Notes under the pieces: model-generated
What the model saw: only the letters and a program-made list of their open reading frames with translations
Told to the model about the DNA's origin: nothing
Databases searched by the model: none
Part shown: positions 1 to 11,272 of the stretch, one piece after another
Layout of the letters: each line of letters starts with the position of its first letter
How positions within the stretch are numbered: position 1 is the stretch's first letter
Translations under genes and position numbers: made by a program
Assembly (NCBI GenBank): GCA_037957365.1
Contig: JARHVA010000639.1
Span: forward strand, 764,501-828,500
DNA length: 64,000 bases
Origin: Torreya grandis
Taxonomy: Eukaryota; Streptophyta; Pinopsida; Cupressales; Taxaceae
Reading direction: 5' to 3'

Positions 1-610
1 TCATCCATTGTACAATTTTTTTTTTCTTTTTTACCTGCAAGGTTTGCATTTGAAATTCATGTAATACCATTACACAATTGACCTATCTTGATAATTTTTA
101 TCATATTTATAACATTTATGTTGTTATTTAAAATATGAATATAGAATTTTACTCATTCATTTTTATTTTTTCACACATATAAATTTTGTATATGAAATTT
201 ATGTAAAATCATCATACAACATTTTTGATATAATACAAAGTATTAAGAAATAAGGATTTTTTCAAAGATTAAATAAAATATTAATTATTAATTTTTATTA
301 GACTAAAATTGTTGAAAGTGACAATCACTACCAAAATTGTCTTTATAACATATAGTATCAAATAATTTAAGTTCAAATTAGATATCAAAATTTAAATTCA
401 CAACAAAGTTATATTTATAATTTTTTATTTGATTAATTAATTTTTACTCTTTTTTATTTCAACTTTTAAAAATAACCAAACTTATAAATATTATAATCCT
501 TTACTACCTTTTCTTTCAATATAATAATAGAAACATGATAACATTAAAAACTTATTTTTATACATAAATTAAAAAAATTAGAAAAAGATAATATTTAATT
601 TTAATTAATC
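1..610. other. AT-rich spacer, no gene seen
   Basis: Very AT-rich sequence with short homopolymer runs. I see no coding signal, RNA gene or clear repeat. It is the left flank of the LINE insertion. Confidence 0.6.
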
Positions 611-623
611 TAATCTAAATATC
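611..623. repeat. LINE target-site duplication, left copy
   Basis: The 13-mer taatctaaatatc is repeated exactly at 6594-6606, just after the A-rich tail of the LINE. The left side carries an extra 5-bp taatc just upstream, so the original site may have been longer. An exact duplication of this length supports one insertion event with both ends preserved. Confidence 0.8.
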
Positions 624-664
624 GAAGGATAATGGCGCGATTGGGGGTCTGCAGCATGAAGCCG

Positions 665-688
665 AGCTAGGGCAATCGTGCCCTAGCT
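665..688 (+). other. Perfect hairpin in the LINE leader
   Basis: agctagggca (665-674) is followed by the 4-base loop atcg and its exact reverse complement tgccctagct (679-688). A 10-bp perfect stem with a tetraloop lies about 40 bases inside the 5' end of the element, in the untranslated leader before ORF1. Its role is unknown. It could be an RNA structure used in translation or RNP assembly, or chance. Confidence 0.6.
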
Positions 689-787
689 ATTCAAGGACAT
701 GTTTTGGGTTGCATAGGAGCAGAGTGGAGGGTTGGACACGTGGGAGAGGTGTGAGGTGCCAAACATTCAAATTTAGCTCAGGGAGGC

Positions 788-2180
788 GTGGCAATGGCTC
801 AGCAGGAGCCTTTAAAGACTACACTGGGGAGGAGTTTCAGTGAAGCCATGGGGCTGAATAGAACAGGGCAACAAGCTAAAACACTTGGAAAGGAGCTTTC
901 TTCCCAGGCTACTGATGTTGTGGATTGGAGCTTGCCTGGAGGGTCCCATATCATGAAGATCAATGGATGCCTGGAGCAGTGTAAGGAGCGTCCTAAACTG
1001 GTAATCCACTTTGATATGATTTTTGAGGATGTGGAATATTATTCTAAGCATTCACTATACTATAAGTTTCTAGGATTGAGAGTCTACCTTCATTTCCTGG
1101 AGAGTTGGGCCAGGAGAGTGTGGGAACCAGAGGGGGAGATGGAGAATAAGATATTGGCAAATAACTACTTTATGGTGATGTTATCATGCGTAGCTGACTG
1201 CAACAGGGTTTTTGAGGGAGGCCCCTAATTTTACAACCAGGTTGAACTTTTTAGTAAACCATGGCATGTGGGCTTCAATCCTTCTAAGGAACTACCTAAC
1301 TAAGTTTCGGTGTGGGTTAGGCTACCCAGATTTCCTATCAAATGTTGTAGAGAGGATGTCCTCTAAATGTTAGCCTCAACGCTTGGAAGGCCGATGGGGT
1401 CTTCAACACAGACTCTAGGTAAGAAAGTCATCACATTTGCGCGTATCTGTGTTGAAATTGATTTGAGCAAACCATTGCTTGATGTGGTGGAGATGAGTGC
1501 GGGGTCATATTCTTGGGTGTAACAATTGGACTATGAGACCCTGCCCTTCAGGTGTCACTTATGCCATGAATATGGACACTTGGTGCGTAAATGCCCGAAG
1601 GCAAAGCCAGTGGAGCAGCAACCTCCACCGCCTCCTAGTAGTACTCCAAGTGTTAAAAAAGGGAAGAAATCTGGATTTAGTGAGGTCAAGGACGTTGATG
1701 GCTTTGTTCAGGTGAAGGCTCAAAACTGTAATAGAGGCCAGAAGAGGTCCCTTATGGAGCGATAGGAGGATGACTCCTTCAATAGGTTTGAAGTCCTATA
1801 TGATTTGGGACAACAAAAAGTAAATATAGGATTATTAAGTGTGGAGCAGCTTGCGAGAGGATCTAGACTCAGCCTTACCCATGGTTTTGGAGGAGCAAGT
1901 AGGAGAACAGATGGTGGTGGAGACAAATGATGACCCGAGATAGAACATAGAGGACGTGGACCTCATAGCAAGGACTGCGGTGGCAGAATTAGATAAGAGA
2001 GGGAAATTTTCTCCTCACTTGGGCATTCTTCAAAAGGAGGGAAAGAAGGGGATGGTAGAAAAAGGTGTTAAAATGGGGCGCAAGAAGGACACTGAGAAAA
2101 TTAAGATGATTGGGGAGACCTTGGTTGAGTTAGGTTATGTTAAGACCCTTGACTCCCACTTTTTATCTCCTCCAAAATGA
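788..2180 (+). pseudogene. LINE ORF1 (nucleic-acid-binding protein), broken
   Basis: ORF1 of plant L1-like elements encodes an RNA-binding chaperone of the retrotransposition particle. The reading frame opened at the ATG at 794 or the in-frame codon at 788. It continues in one frame through stops at 1226, about 1301, about 1364, about 1520 and 1763. The middle (about 1229-1500) has the DUF4283-type pattern FNPSKELP, VWVRLPRFP and RICVEIDLSKPL. It is followed by a perfect zinc knuckle, CHLCHEYGHLVRKC (CX2CX4HX4C), near 1550-1591. Around 1770-1950 the frame changes by one, and the C-terminal basic part (1956-2180) is rich in Lys and Glu. Its TGA overlaps the ORF2 ATG. It cannot make a full-length protein. 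Confidence 0.85.
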
Positions 2181-5100
2181 TCATCATTTCATGGATTGTA
2201 AAGGGCATGAACAACGGCCCTAGACAAAAGGCTGTTCAAGAATTAGTTAGAGGTCAAATACCTGATGTTCTTTTTCTCCAAGAGACGAAGGTTTTAGTTG
2301 ATGATATGAGGAGTATTGCACCTCAGTTATGGAAACATGGTCTATGTCAGTGCATTGGTGCTCAGGGGTCTTGTGAGGACATGGCTTGTTTTTGGAACCC
2401 ACATGAGATCCAACCAATGTCCTGGATTTCCTTTAAGTCCTCTCTATCTATGGTGGCTTTGTGCAATGAGTCGAGCGAATTAGTCCTTTTCTCCAACATC
2501 TATGCTCCTACTAACTTCTAAGGTAAACATCTTGTTTGGAAAAATCTCCACTTAGTGCGTCAATTATTTCCTTACCTACCTTGGATTTTTGGTGGGGACT
2601 TCAATGCTATTCCAGATTTAACAAAGAAAAAAGGGGGCAATGCAAGGCTGGAGCCATCTTCCTTTTTGCTTCAGGATAATATTGCAGATCTCAACCTGGT
2701 GGATATCAAGCCCGATAATGAATGCTTTACTTGGAATAACATAAGGTTGGGGGACAGATGTATAGTTGAGCGCCTAGATCGATTCATGACCTTCTGCTAT
2801 TGGGTGGGGGCTTTGTGGTCGTCTAGCATGGAAATACTTGATTGGAGAGGTTTAGACCATTGGCCCATTAAATTGATAATCTTTTCAGCCCGTAGTCCTC
2901 AAAAACCACCGTTCAAGTTTCAGTTCATGTGGTTAAGGGACCCGAACATGTTTGGGTATGTGGAGGATTGGTGGAGGATTGGCAGACCTACTATTGGAAC
3001 AGCTATGTACACCTTTACTAAGCTTCTCCAATTCGTCAAATACCAGCTTAAAAGGTGGAATTGATAGAGTTTTGAAAATATCTTCCATAGGAAGAATGAG
3101 GCTCAAAGGGAGTTGAGTGCCATTACTAGATTCATTAGGGAGGAAGGGATGAACAAGCTCTTGATGAGGGAGGAAGCTAGGGCTTTAAAAGCATTGGAGG
3201 AATGGGAGCTAAGAGAAGAAATCTTTTGGAAAAAAAAGGCCTGGATTGATTGGCTTTAAGAAGGAGATAAGAATACTACCTTTTTTTTCAATTCAGTCTG
3301 TGCCAGACAACATGGTAATGTGATTACTTCTTTGGTGGCAGACAGTGGAGAGACTATCTCTTTTACGCAGGGTATCTTCAATGAAATAGTGTAGCATTTT
3401 ACTTCCCTTTTCAAGGACGAAGCGCAGGGGGATGTGGCGACTGAGGCTCAAGTCCTTTCTTGCATTCCTTCTTTGGTGACCATGGATATGAAGAAGCATC
3501 TGATGCAGGAGGTATCCATGGAGGAGTTAAAGAGAATTGTTTTCATGATACCGAAAGGTAAGGTGCCTAGCCCAGATAGTTTCTCAATTGAGTTCTTCCA
3601 AAAAATTTGGGAAATCATCAATTCAGACTTATTGGCCTTTGTTCAAGAGTCTCAGAGGAACAAACAAATGCTTCGGGCTATGAAGTCCAACTTCCTGGCT
3701 CTCATCCCCAAGGGAGAGGGGGCTGACCAGCTGAGTCTTTTCTAGCCCATTTCCCTCTGTAATGTCACTTACAAAATTATATCTAAGCTGATTGTTGAGA
3801 GGCTAAAAAAGTGGCTACCAGTGCTCATTTTTGAGGAGCAAGGAGGCTTTGTGGAGGGTCTTCAGATTTTGGATGGGGTAGTGGTGGCAACTGAGACTAT
3901 CCATTCCATGATTCAGTCTAAGGATAAGGTGATGTTTATTAAATTGGATATGTCCAAGGCCTATGATAGAGTTCGGTGGGCTTTCCTCCAAAATATCCTG
4001 GGTGCCTTTGGTTTTGAGGAAGACTGGATATGGTGGTTTATGAGTTGTGTGCACTCGACCTCTTTTTCTATTTTGATCAATGTCGAACACTCCAATCTCT
4101 TTGGGGCTTCTCGTGCGATGTGGTAAGGGGACCCTCTATCTCCCTACTTATTTCTTCTATTAGCGAAAGGCTTGGGTCGGTTGATCAAAAGGAATGTGGA
4201 TGAAGGAGCTATTCTGGGTTGGCATTAGGGTGGTGGTCTCCCAGTACAATCCCACCTCCAATTTGTGGACGATGTGGCTTTGATGGGCATGGCTACCATG
4301 AGGGAGGCGTCTAACATCTGCAATAGCTTGGATTTCTATCTTGCCACATCCAGACAGGTAATTAATGAGGGTAAGTCTTCTATCTTTTTCTTTAACACCC
4401 CACCTTCCATACAAAGAAGAGTGGCTCATATCCACAGGTTTCAAATTGGGAATCTCCCATTACTATACCTTGTGATTCCAATCTCAGCCAGCTGGCAGTC
4501 TAAGGAGTCATGGATGGTGATTTTGGATAAGTTCTAAAGTAAAGTGAATCATTGGACCCATCACTGGTTATCTTTTGCTGGTAGGGTGCAGTTGATTCAA
4601 TCAATGGTGCAGGCTCTCCCTATTTATAGGTGCATGATACAAGTGGCACTGATGAGCTTTGTTAAGGACCTGGATTCCCTCACAAGACAGTTTCTGTGGG
4701 TTGGTAATTTATCTTCTACCAAGTGGAATCTTATTAAGTGTGAGGCAGTTTGCAGCCTAAAAAGGCATGGGGGTTTGGGATTAAGGCAATTCTTGGTTTT
4801 TGGTATTACTTTGGCTACCAATTTATACTAGCGCTGGTGTGTGGAACAGGAGCGAGTTTGGGCGAGAGTATTATCCCATAAGTACTTCTTTGGGATCCCC
4901 TGGAAGGATATCCCTCAGTATGATTTGACAGGCAAAGGCTCTGCAATTTGGGCGACTCTCAAGAAAGGTGCAGCATTTATTAAGAGGGGCCTTTTTTGGA
5001 TTTGCAAGAGCGGGATTGAGGCTTAGTTCTGGCATGATTCATGGGACGGTTAACCTCCCCTCATTGTCCAATATCCTCAGCTAAGTACTCTGTCCTAGAG

Positions 5101-6480
5101 GTTCTGTGATGCTGGATGGACAAGGGTGTGCGATTATAAATCTTAGGTCCCTCAGGGGCAGCTGATGGATGCCAGATGGAAGACCCCAGAGGATGGCTGA
5201 TTTGTGGTATGGAGGAAGAGTGTGCAGATCTACAATATATTATGTCATGTCGCAGCTTCAATGCTCTTATAAATAGCGATGTGTTAGCTTGGTCCCCAAA
5301 TCTGAAGGGGAAGTATACTATGTCCTCTGGCTATCAGGCATTGATTTCTCAATAGTATGAGGGTAGAGAGGAAGTTTAGTGGTGGAAAAAAGTCTGGAAC
5401 GGATTCTCCTAGCTAAAATTTAATTGGTTTATCTAAACTCTAGTATGGAACAAATGTTTAACCCAGGATAATATTCAAAAGAGGGGCTTTGCTGGCCCTT
5501 CAAAGTGTGTACTTTGCAATAGTGAGGAGGAGGATTCCTCTCACCTTTTCTTTCGCTACTCTTTCACTATGTAGTTATGGCATTTTTGGTGGGACATGTG
5601 GCGGAGCCACTGCATTCACGCAGTGTCCCTGGTAGATTTATGGTCTAGATTGGGTCAACCACCCTCTTTGACCCCTTTCATGCAGGATGCGTGGTACGTG
5701 GGCCCCATTTTCTTGCTGTGGCATGTATGGCTGGAAAGGAACCGCGGGATTTTCTAGGATAAAAAAATGGAGATTTAGTAGGTCTGGAATAGAATCAAAG
5801 GAATGATCTAAGAATCTATTGAAGCGAAGAGTGAAGTCACTTTGTCGTTAAAGAGGGGGGACGCTGAGATGGTAGATAGGTTTGGCATCCAGGGGCTATC
5901 TCCAATTTCGGCATGTGTCAGGAGAAGTCAATGGGGGAAGCAGAAAGTCCATCAACTGGGGAAGTGGTTGCCACCGCCTGCTGGTCTTTTGAAAATTAAT
6001 ACGAATGGATCTTCCAGGGGCAATCCAGGGTCGACTGGGATTGGTGGGATCGGTAGGGATTCTTCGGGTTTCGTGATTTTTATTTTTTTGGCATATCAGG
6101 GAGTTCAGACTGTTAATAGGATGGAAGGCTTAGCTATCCTCTATGCCCTGAAGCATGCTTATGCTTTAGGGTGGGGGAGGGTGATCTGTGAAGCAGATTC
6201 TCAAGTACTAATTCATTTGCTCATGGAGAGGAAATTTTTTGAGGTTAGCTGACAACTGGCCACGATAGTTCAGCAGATATTGCAGGTTAGTTCCTTAATG
6301 GATTCTGTATCTTATACCCATATTCCAAGGGAGTGGAATAGGGCAGTGGATTGCTTGGCCAAATGGGCATCGAAGAGTGGAGATGACTGTAAGGTGGACG
6401 AGTGGGAGCAATTTCCATGTGATTTACATCAGGATTTGCAGTCCATTCTTATTGACGAGGTTAGTGGTGTTAAGGCGTGA
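2177..6480 (+). pseudogene. LINE ORF2 (endonuclease, reverse transcriptase, RNase H), broken
   Basis: Starts at the ATG at 2177. The endonuclease shows LFLQETK (about 2270), GGDFNAIPD (about 2592) and GLDHWPI (about 2850). The reverse transcriptase runs from about 3500 to 4850 with FLALIPKGEG, PISLCNVTYKIISK, KLDMSKAYDRVRW and FVDDVALMG; the last is the catalytic FADD-type motif with Val for Ala. A Cys/His zf-RVT-like segment with KCVLCNSEEEDSSHLFF lies near 5500-5560. RNase H (5842-6480) has NTNGSSRGNPG, a Glu in RMEGLAIL, EADSQVL and NRAVDCLA. The first catalytic Asp of RNase H is Asn here. One frame holds from 2177 to about 5030 through many stops, then shifts by one before about 5160. Stops lie near 2519, 3062, 3257, 3392, 3743, 4124, 4535, 4829 and 5024, among others. 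Confidence 0.9.
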
Positions 6481-6549
6481 TGCTTTGGCTATGGGTTTTC
6501 GGGTCTTTGGTTTGTATTGTTGGTTCTGTAATCTAAATTTTTAAGTATT

Positions 6550-6555
6550 AATAAA
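6550..6555 (+). terminator. Poly(A) signal of the LINE
   Basis: AATAAA lies about 70 bases after the ORF2 stop and about 20 bases before the terminal A-rich tract (about 6572-6592). This placement suits 3'-end formation of the LINE transcript. Confidence 0.6.
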
Positions 6556-6593
6556 GTTTTTACCCCCTTTTTAAAAAAATAAATAAATAAAAT

Positions 6594-6606
6594 TAATCTA
6601 AATATC
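6594..6606. repeat. LINE target-site duplication, right copy
   Basis: Exact match to 611-623, directly after the A-rich end of the element. Confidence 0.8.
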
Positions 6607-7148
6607 AATATCTACTAGAGATCAACAATGACCAATAAAACTGAAAAAAAATTATTTCCCTTCTTAAATTATTGATTAAATATCAATTATAGATATTTTC
6701 TCTTCCCTGCCTCTACTCTAACCCAACCATTAAAGGTAGACACAAATAGTGCAATGAAATATATATAATCCGAGTATTGAAATCTCTTTCCTTGACCTCA
6801 TTTTGTCAACCAAAGGCTTAACCCATCTTTATATATAGGTGCCCTTAACTCCAACCCTGACCTTAAAAAACAGCCTATAGTTTTATTTTATTTTTAAGTC
6901 AAAATTGCAAACTTCTATTCACAACTCTTTTCAAAGAGAATCTCAAGTTTTAAAATAATATGAGAAGATATTTAAATTATACCATTTATTACTTTTCAGT
7001 GATTTTAAAATATATTTTTAAATTACTTTATAAAAGAAAGGATTGAAAAAATTATATAAAATAAGTAATTGTAATGTAATTTTAAACACATAACACAATT
7101 AATATTGGCACACACATATAAGTGGAAAAAGTGGAAAAAAACTTAACA

Positions 7149-7298
7149 TATCAATCTTCTTTAATATATTAATTCAACTATTTATAATTTAATAACATAC
7201 TTCAAAGTTCAGTGTTACATATACCCATCAACCTTCTTATTTATTACATTAATTCAACTATTCATAATGCAATAACATACTTTAAAATTCAGTATTAC
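7149..7298. repeat. Diverged 80-bp tandem duplication
   Basis: The stretch around aattcaactatttataatt (7171) recurs 80 bases later (7251) with few changes, followed in both by aataacatac and a match to ttcaaagttcagtgttac. Non-coding and AT-rich. The rest of 6607-7880 holds no gene I can see. Confidence 0.6.
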
Positions 7299-7299
7299 T

Positions 7300-7590
7300 T
7301 TTCTATGTATAAATATTTGTAAACACGTTAATTAAAAAAATATTATAATAAAATAAATTCCAAAATCATAAACCTACAATATTATAACTCATAAAATATT
7401 GATTAAAATTAACCACCACAATAATAATAAATTGTTCAATATTATTTTCACGTATGTATAAATATTTATAAACATATTAATTAAAAAAATCCAAATAATA
7501 TTATAATAAAGTGAATTCCAAAATCATAAAGCAGATTTCCAAATCATAAATTTATAATATTATAATTTATAAAACATAAACTAAAATTAT
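7300..7590. repeat. Diverged tandem duplication of about 150 bp
   Basis: tgtataaatatttgtaaaca (about 7306) and tgtataaatatttataaaca (about 7455) start two copies of a segment. Each continues with taattaaaaaaa, tattataataaa and aattccaaaatcataaa. The second copy contains an extra repeat of ccaaatcataaa. It lies directly beside the 80-bp duplication, so the region grew by local duplication. Confidence 0.55.
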
Positions 7591-7859
7591 TGAAAAAAAA
7601 CAAATCTCAAATACAAAACTGATACAAATATAAATCATACAAATCATACAACACACTTCCCAAACTCTTTTTTTTTAAACAAAAGGTGGATCAATGACAC
7701 CTTGCTTTTGGTCCGTGTTGGTTGATTGCAAATATTACTCTATTAAAATATACCTCTCAAGAGTGTTCAACTTGAAATAAAATGCCTTCCGCAAATATAA
7801 ATAACATCACATAACGTCATTGCATATCCATTTATCATATATTTATGTGTACTAAGTTA

Positions 7860-8060
7860 ATATTAATATGAATAAATGAAAGTGGCAGTTTGGCCTGAGA
7901 CGGAAACTGAAAAGGAGGGAACCGTCTATTCCATAGCAGGTCGGCATAGAAGAAAAACAAAGAAATTTAGGAGAGAACACATTTCGCGAGAAACACCCGT
8001 CCTAAAATAATTTAACCGACCGTCTAGAAAATAATATGGCAGTCAAGTTCAACGACCAAA
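7860..8060. other. Less AT-rich island of unknown nature
   Basis: Between long AT-rich stretches, about 200 bases are visibly richer in G and C, with CpG sites (ctgagacggaaactg, accgtctattcc, tttcgcgagaaacacc, accgaccgtctag). I find no ORF or motif that identifies it. It may be a relic of a promoter, an untranslated exon or an old repeat. Confidence 0.3.
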
Positions 8061-8527
8061 ATTTAACGTGCACTCAAAATAATATTTTGTATTTTAATTA
8101 TTAAAAATATGTAAAATAATATGAAATTTTAAATTTTAATAATTTATAATATGTCAATTATTTTATATTATATATTTATTTATTTATATATATAAAGGTA
8201 AAGATTCGAAATATAAATCAATTTTTGGAACGAAGTGAGTTTGAATTTCGTATTATTTTTGTTTAAATATACAATTTTAGTATATTTAATTATTTTCAGA
8301 GAATAATTTTTGGTTTAGATAATTCATAAAATTTGAAAATGAAAATTAGAATAGATTTGATGTAAAGCATCATTTACAGTTCTTTTAATTTCTATTTTCA
8401 AGATTTTATAATTAATTATTATAATATCTTTTTATAATAATTTAATTATATTGATACATAAAAATAATTTAAAAAAAAATTAATATTTTCTTAAAGACTA
8501 TTTACATATTGTTTATTGATACATCAA

Positions 8528-8528
<1 letters not shown>

Positions 8529-8574
<46 letters not shown>
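8529..8574. repeat. (CA)n microsatellite
   Basis: Uninterrupted CA dinucleotide run of about 23 units, followed by tatgtta. Non-coding surroundings. Confidence 0.95.
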
Positions 8575-8577
<3 letters not shown>

Positions 8578-8822
8578 GTTATTCATTGATACATTAGTCA
8601 TATATATAAAAATGTTTGATACAAAATTTTTACATAGACATGTTATATATCCATTCAAAAATTATATAGGTTGAACAATTAAAGGAAAGGTTAAAATAAA
8701 GTTTTAAAAAAAAAATGAAAAAAAGAAATGTTATAAAATATTTTAGTATTCATAATTTTTAGTAGTTAACAATCAACTAACACCTTTATTTTTAGAGGAG
8801 ACAATTCTATAATGTGTGGACC

Positions 8823-8868
8823 TGCAAAAAATTAGTTCTAACTTTTGACATCCTTCAAAAGTTCTAAC

Positions 8869-8906
<38 letters not shown>

Positions 8907-8952
8907 GTTAGAACTTTTGAAGGATATCAAAATTTAGAACTAATTTTTTGCA
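8823..8952. repeat. 130-bp fold-back with AT core (MITE-like or hairpin)
   Basis: Two 54-base arms (8823-8876 and 8899-8952) are reverse complements with only two mismatches. A short (AT)n run separates them, so the whole is an almost perfect palindrome. The outer ends are tgcaaaaaattag and ctaattttttgca. I see no clear target duplication in the flanks. It could be a miniature inverted-repeat element, a microsatellite-driven inverted duplication, or a source of hairpin RNA. Confidence 0.8.
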
Positions 8953-9510
8953 ATACAAAGAGATATCATTTTTACGATTTTTATTTAAGATTTTTTACAT
9001 GTCACATAATTAATGATTTTATTACATTTTTTAATCAATTTTTCATTGAATGGTGATAAATGGTATCAATCTAGTTATACCACTCTATCAAATTCATTTT
9101 TTATTTTTAATAAAAAGAAGAGTTCCAAATTTTATTGTATTGCTGAGATATTCCGATTTTAGGATTGATTTCTTTAACTAAAAAGAAAAAAATTAAATGA
9201 CAATCAAATAAATATCAAATTTAAGATTGAAATTTTGACAATTAAATATACATCAAATTTAAGGTTAAAATTAATTATGAACAATACACTACATTACACT
9301 CTATCCGTTACTATTGTGAAAAATCGATAAACATAATAAGATTCATGAAAACTTTTCAGTTATATTTGTAACAAAATTTAGATTGAAAAATTAAATTAAA
9401 AATTTTAAAAATTATTATTATTATAATCAAACATTTTTAAAAATGTAAATATTGCAAATTTTAATCTTAACTTCTGATTTGCTTAATTTAAAATTCATCA
9501 ATATGTCATA
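8953..9510. other. AT-rich spacer, no gene seen
   Basis: No coding potential, RNA gene or strong repeat visible. Confidence 0.5.
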
Positions 9511-9511
9511 T

Positions 9512-9760
9512 GAGATGGTCTAATGGTGAAAAACTTGTGCTCTTTAAAGGGAGGTCACTATTTTAAATCTTGTAGGGAGTATGGTGTGTATGCCTTGTAT
9601 TTGAAGCATAGTTAGGTGCCCCTCCATACTTAGAGTACGAGGTGGTCTCATATGCAGGATATTTTTTAAAGAATGAGAATTTTTTAGAAGTTCATATTTG
9701 TAGGCAATTTTTTTTATATTAAAAACTATCAAACATATGTACAATAGGAATTTTTTAAAT
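9512..9760 (+). mobile_element. Probable tRNA-derived SINE
   Basis: tggtctaatgg (9516-9526) fits an RNA polymerase III box A. tattttaaatc (9559-9569) looks like a decayed box B (GGTTCGAATCC type) at tRNA-like spacing of about 33 bases. Between them lies aacttgtgctctttaaaggg, as in tRNA-headed plant SINEs. A unique body follows, with tagttaggtgcccctcc (about 9610). The 3' end is uncertain and I found no target duplication. Confidence 0.5.
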
Positions 9761-10725
9761 AAAATAATAAAATTTAATACTAATATATGTATATCTTAGT
9801 GAATTTACCAATTTTATGGATACTTTCTATGAAAATATGGCGAATAGTTTTTCAAAAAAAATCTATTCGTTGGTGAATCTAAAATTTTATTTTTTTTCCA
9901 AAAAATAACCAATTGGCAAAAAAATAGCCCCTAAAAAATATCTTGCTTATATGATATAAATTGCCTTGAAGACTATAACCAAAATACTCGAAATTGTGAA
10001 CTTTAAAATAATTCTATTTTTATTTACAATAAAACAAAAACTACAAAATTTACTTAATTTGTTTAATATTCATTTTTCTTAATTTGTACGAACTAGTTTC
10101 ATATGTTAATATTATCTTGTAGACTATAACTCAGGGACTTGACATTATGGTCCTTAAAAAGATTCTATTTTTATTTCTAATAAAAAAATTGTTGCCTAAT
10201 ATTCTTAGTTTATTTGATGCTTGTTTAATAAATCTTTGACAAAGAGGGGATCAAACATGCATAATGGACTTTAAAAATATTTTATTCTCATTTTTTATAT
10301 TAAATTTTTTTGCATGGTTTATTTAATGATTAATTTTATTAATTTAATTTACTTTCAACATAAAGGAGATCGAATACATGACTTGTGATAGTCATGGCAA
10401 AACTATAGATATCAACGAGGCAAAGTGTTTTCCATATTGTATTTAAGTATTTCCAATTTGGTTGTTTTTGGGGGGTTTTTTAGGAACGATGTCAACATAT
10501 AATAGAGAGGGGCAACATCCTTAACCTTGTGTTTGGAATATAGGAAACATTTACAACTATGATGTCAAATTAGTTTTTGATAACAGCAGGACAAAAATTC
10601 AATATAATATAGACACCATGAGAATGTAATATCTCAATATTTTTTATATAGATTCATCTAAAATATATATTAGTATTTAATCTTTTCATTTTTTAGAATT
10701 ATAAAATCTTTAATATATAGAATAG
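9761..10725. other. AT-rich spacer, no gene seen
   Basis: Only very short reading frames. No recognised repeat or RNA. Confidence 0.5.
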
Positions 10726-10730
10726 GCATC

Positions 10731-10957
10731 ATGTAATGGAGAAACGATTTCATCCATAATTATTATTGATATTTCGAATAGTGTATAAAATTGTCTCATA
10801 TAATGAAGAAGTTACGATTTGATCTATAATTATTATTGATATTTCTAACAGTGTGTAAAATTAATATTATGTAATAGAGAATCTGTAATTCAAATTACAT
10901 AATTATTATCGATATTTCAAACTATCTATAAATTAAAATGTAACTTCTCCATTACAT
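10731..10957. repeat. Tandem array of about 70-bp units closed by inverted ends
   Basis: Three diverged units start near 10731, 10797 and 10867. Each carries ataattattattgatatttc or a close match, then tgtataaaat or similar. The array begins with atgtaatggagaa (10731-10743) and ends with its exact reverse complement ttctccattacat (10945-10957). The array is thus bounded by a 13-bp inverted repeat, which suggests a small DNA-transposon-like or fold-back element. Confidence 0.6.
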
Positions 10958-11272
10958 AATATAAATTATAAAATTATTTATATAATAATAATTAAATTTT
11001 GATCATACTGATTTAAATATTTAATTTATATTTTCACCATGACGGAATGATAAATCTAAAATAAAAATCAAAAACACCTTGCAAATTCCAACACCCGTAC
11101 GCGTAATTGTGTCATTTTATCTGGTTAATTGTGTGCACTGAATTTCATTCAAACTGCGGAAATGCACATGGATTCATTCAACACGCATACAGATGAGCGG
11201 ATTACGGCCTTGGGAGACAACGACGTTAGAGTCTATCGTCAAATTAACTTGACAAAGCCAATTACGAAAGAG

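Larger units (their letters stand above)
624..6593 (+). mobile_element. L1-like LINE, nearly full length, inactivated
   Basis: A non-LTR retrotransposon of about 6 kb. It has a 5' leader (624-787), ORF1 with a DUF4283-like region and a CCHC knuckle, and ORF2 with apurinic-type endonuclease, reverse transcriptase, zf-RVT-like Cys/His segment and RNase H. A 3' tail with AATAAA and an A-rich end follows. Exact 13-bp target-site duplications flank it. The order and the RNase H domain fit the plant L1 clade that carries RNase H. Both ORFs are broken by many in-frame stops and at least two frame changes, so the copy is dead. Most stops are TAA or TAG where the family usually has Gln or Trp, pointing to C-to-T and G-to-A decay. 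Confidence 0.9.
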
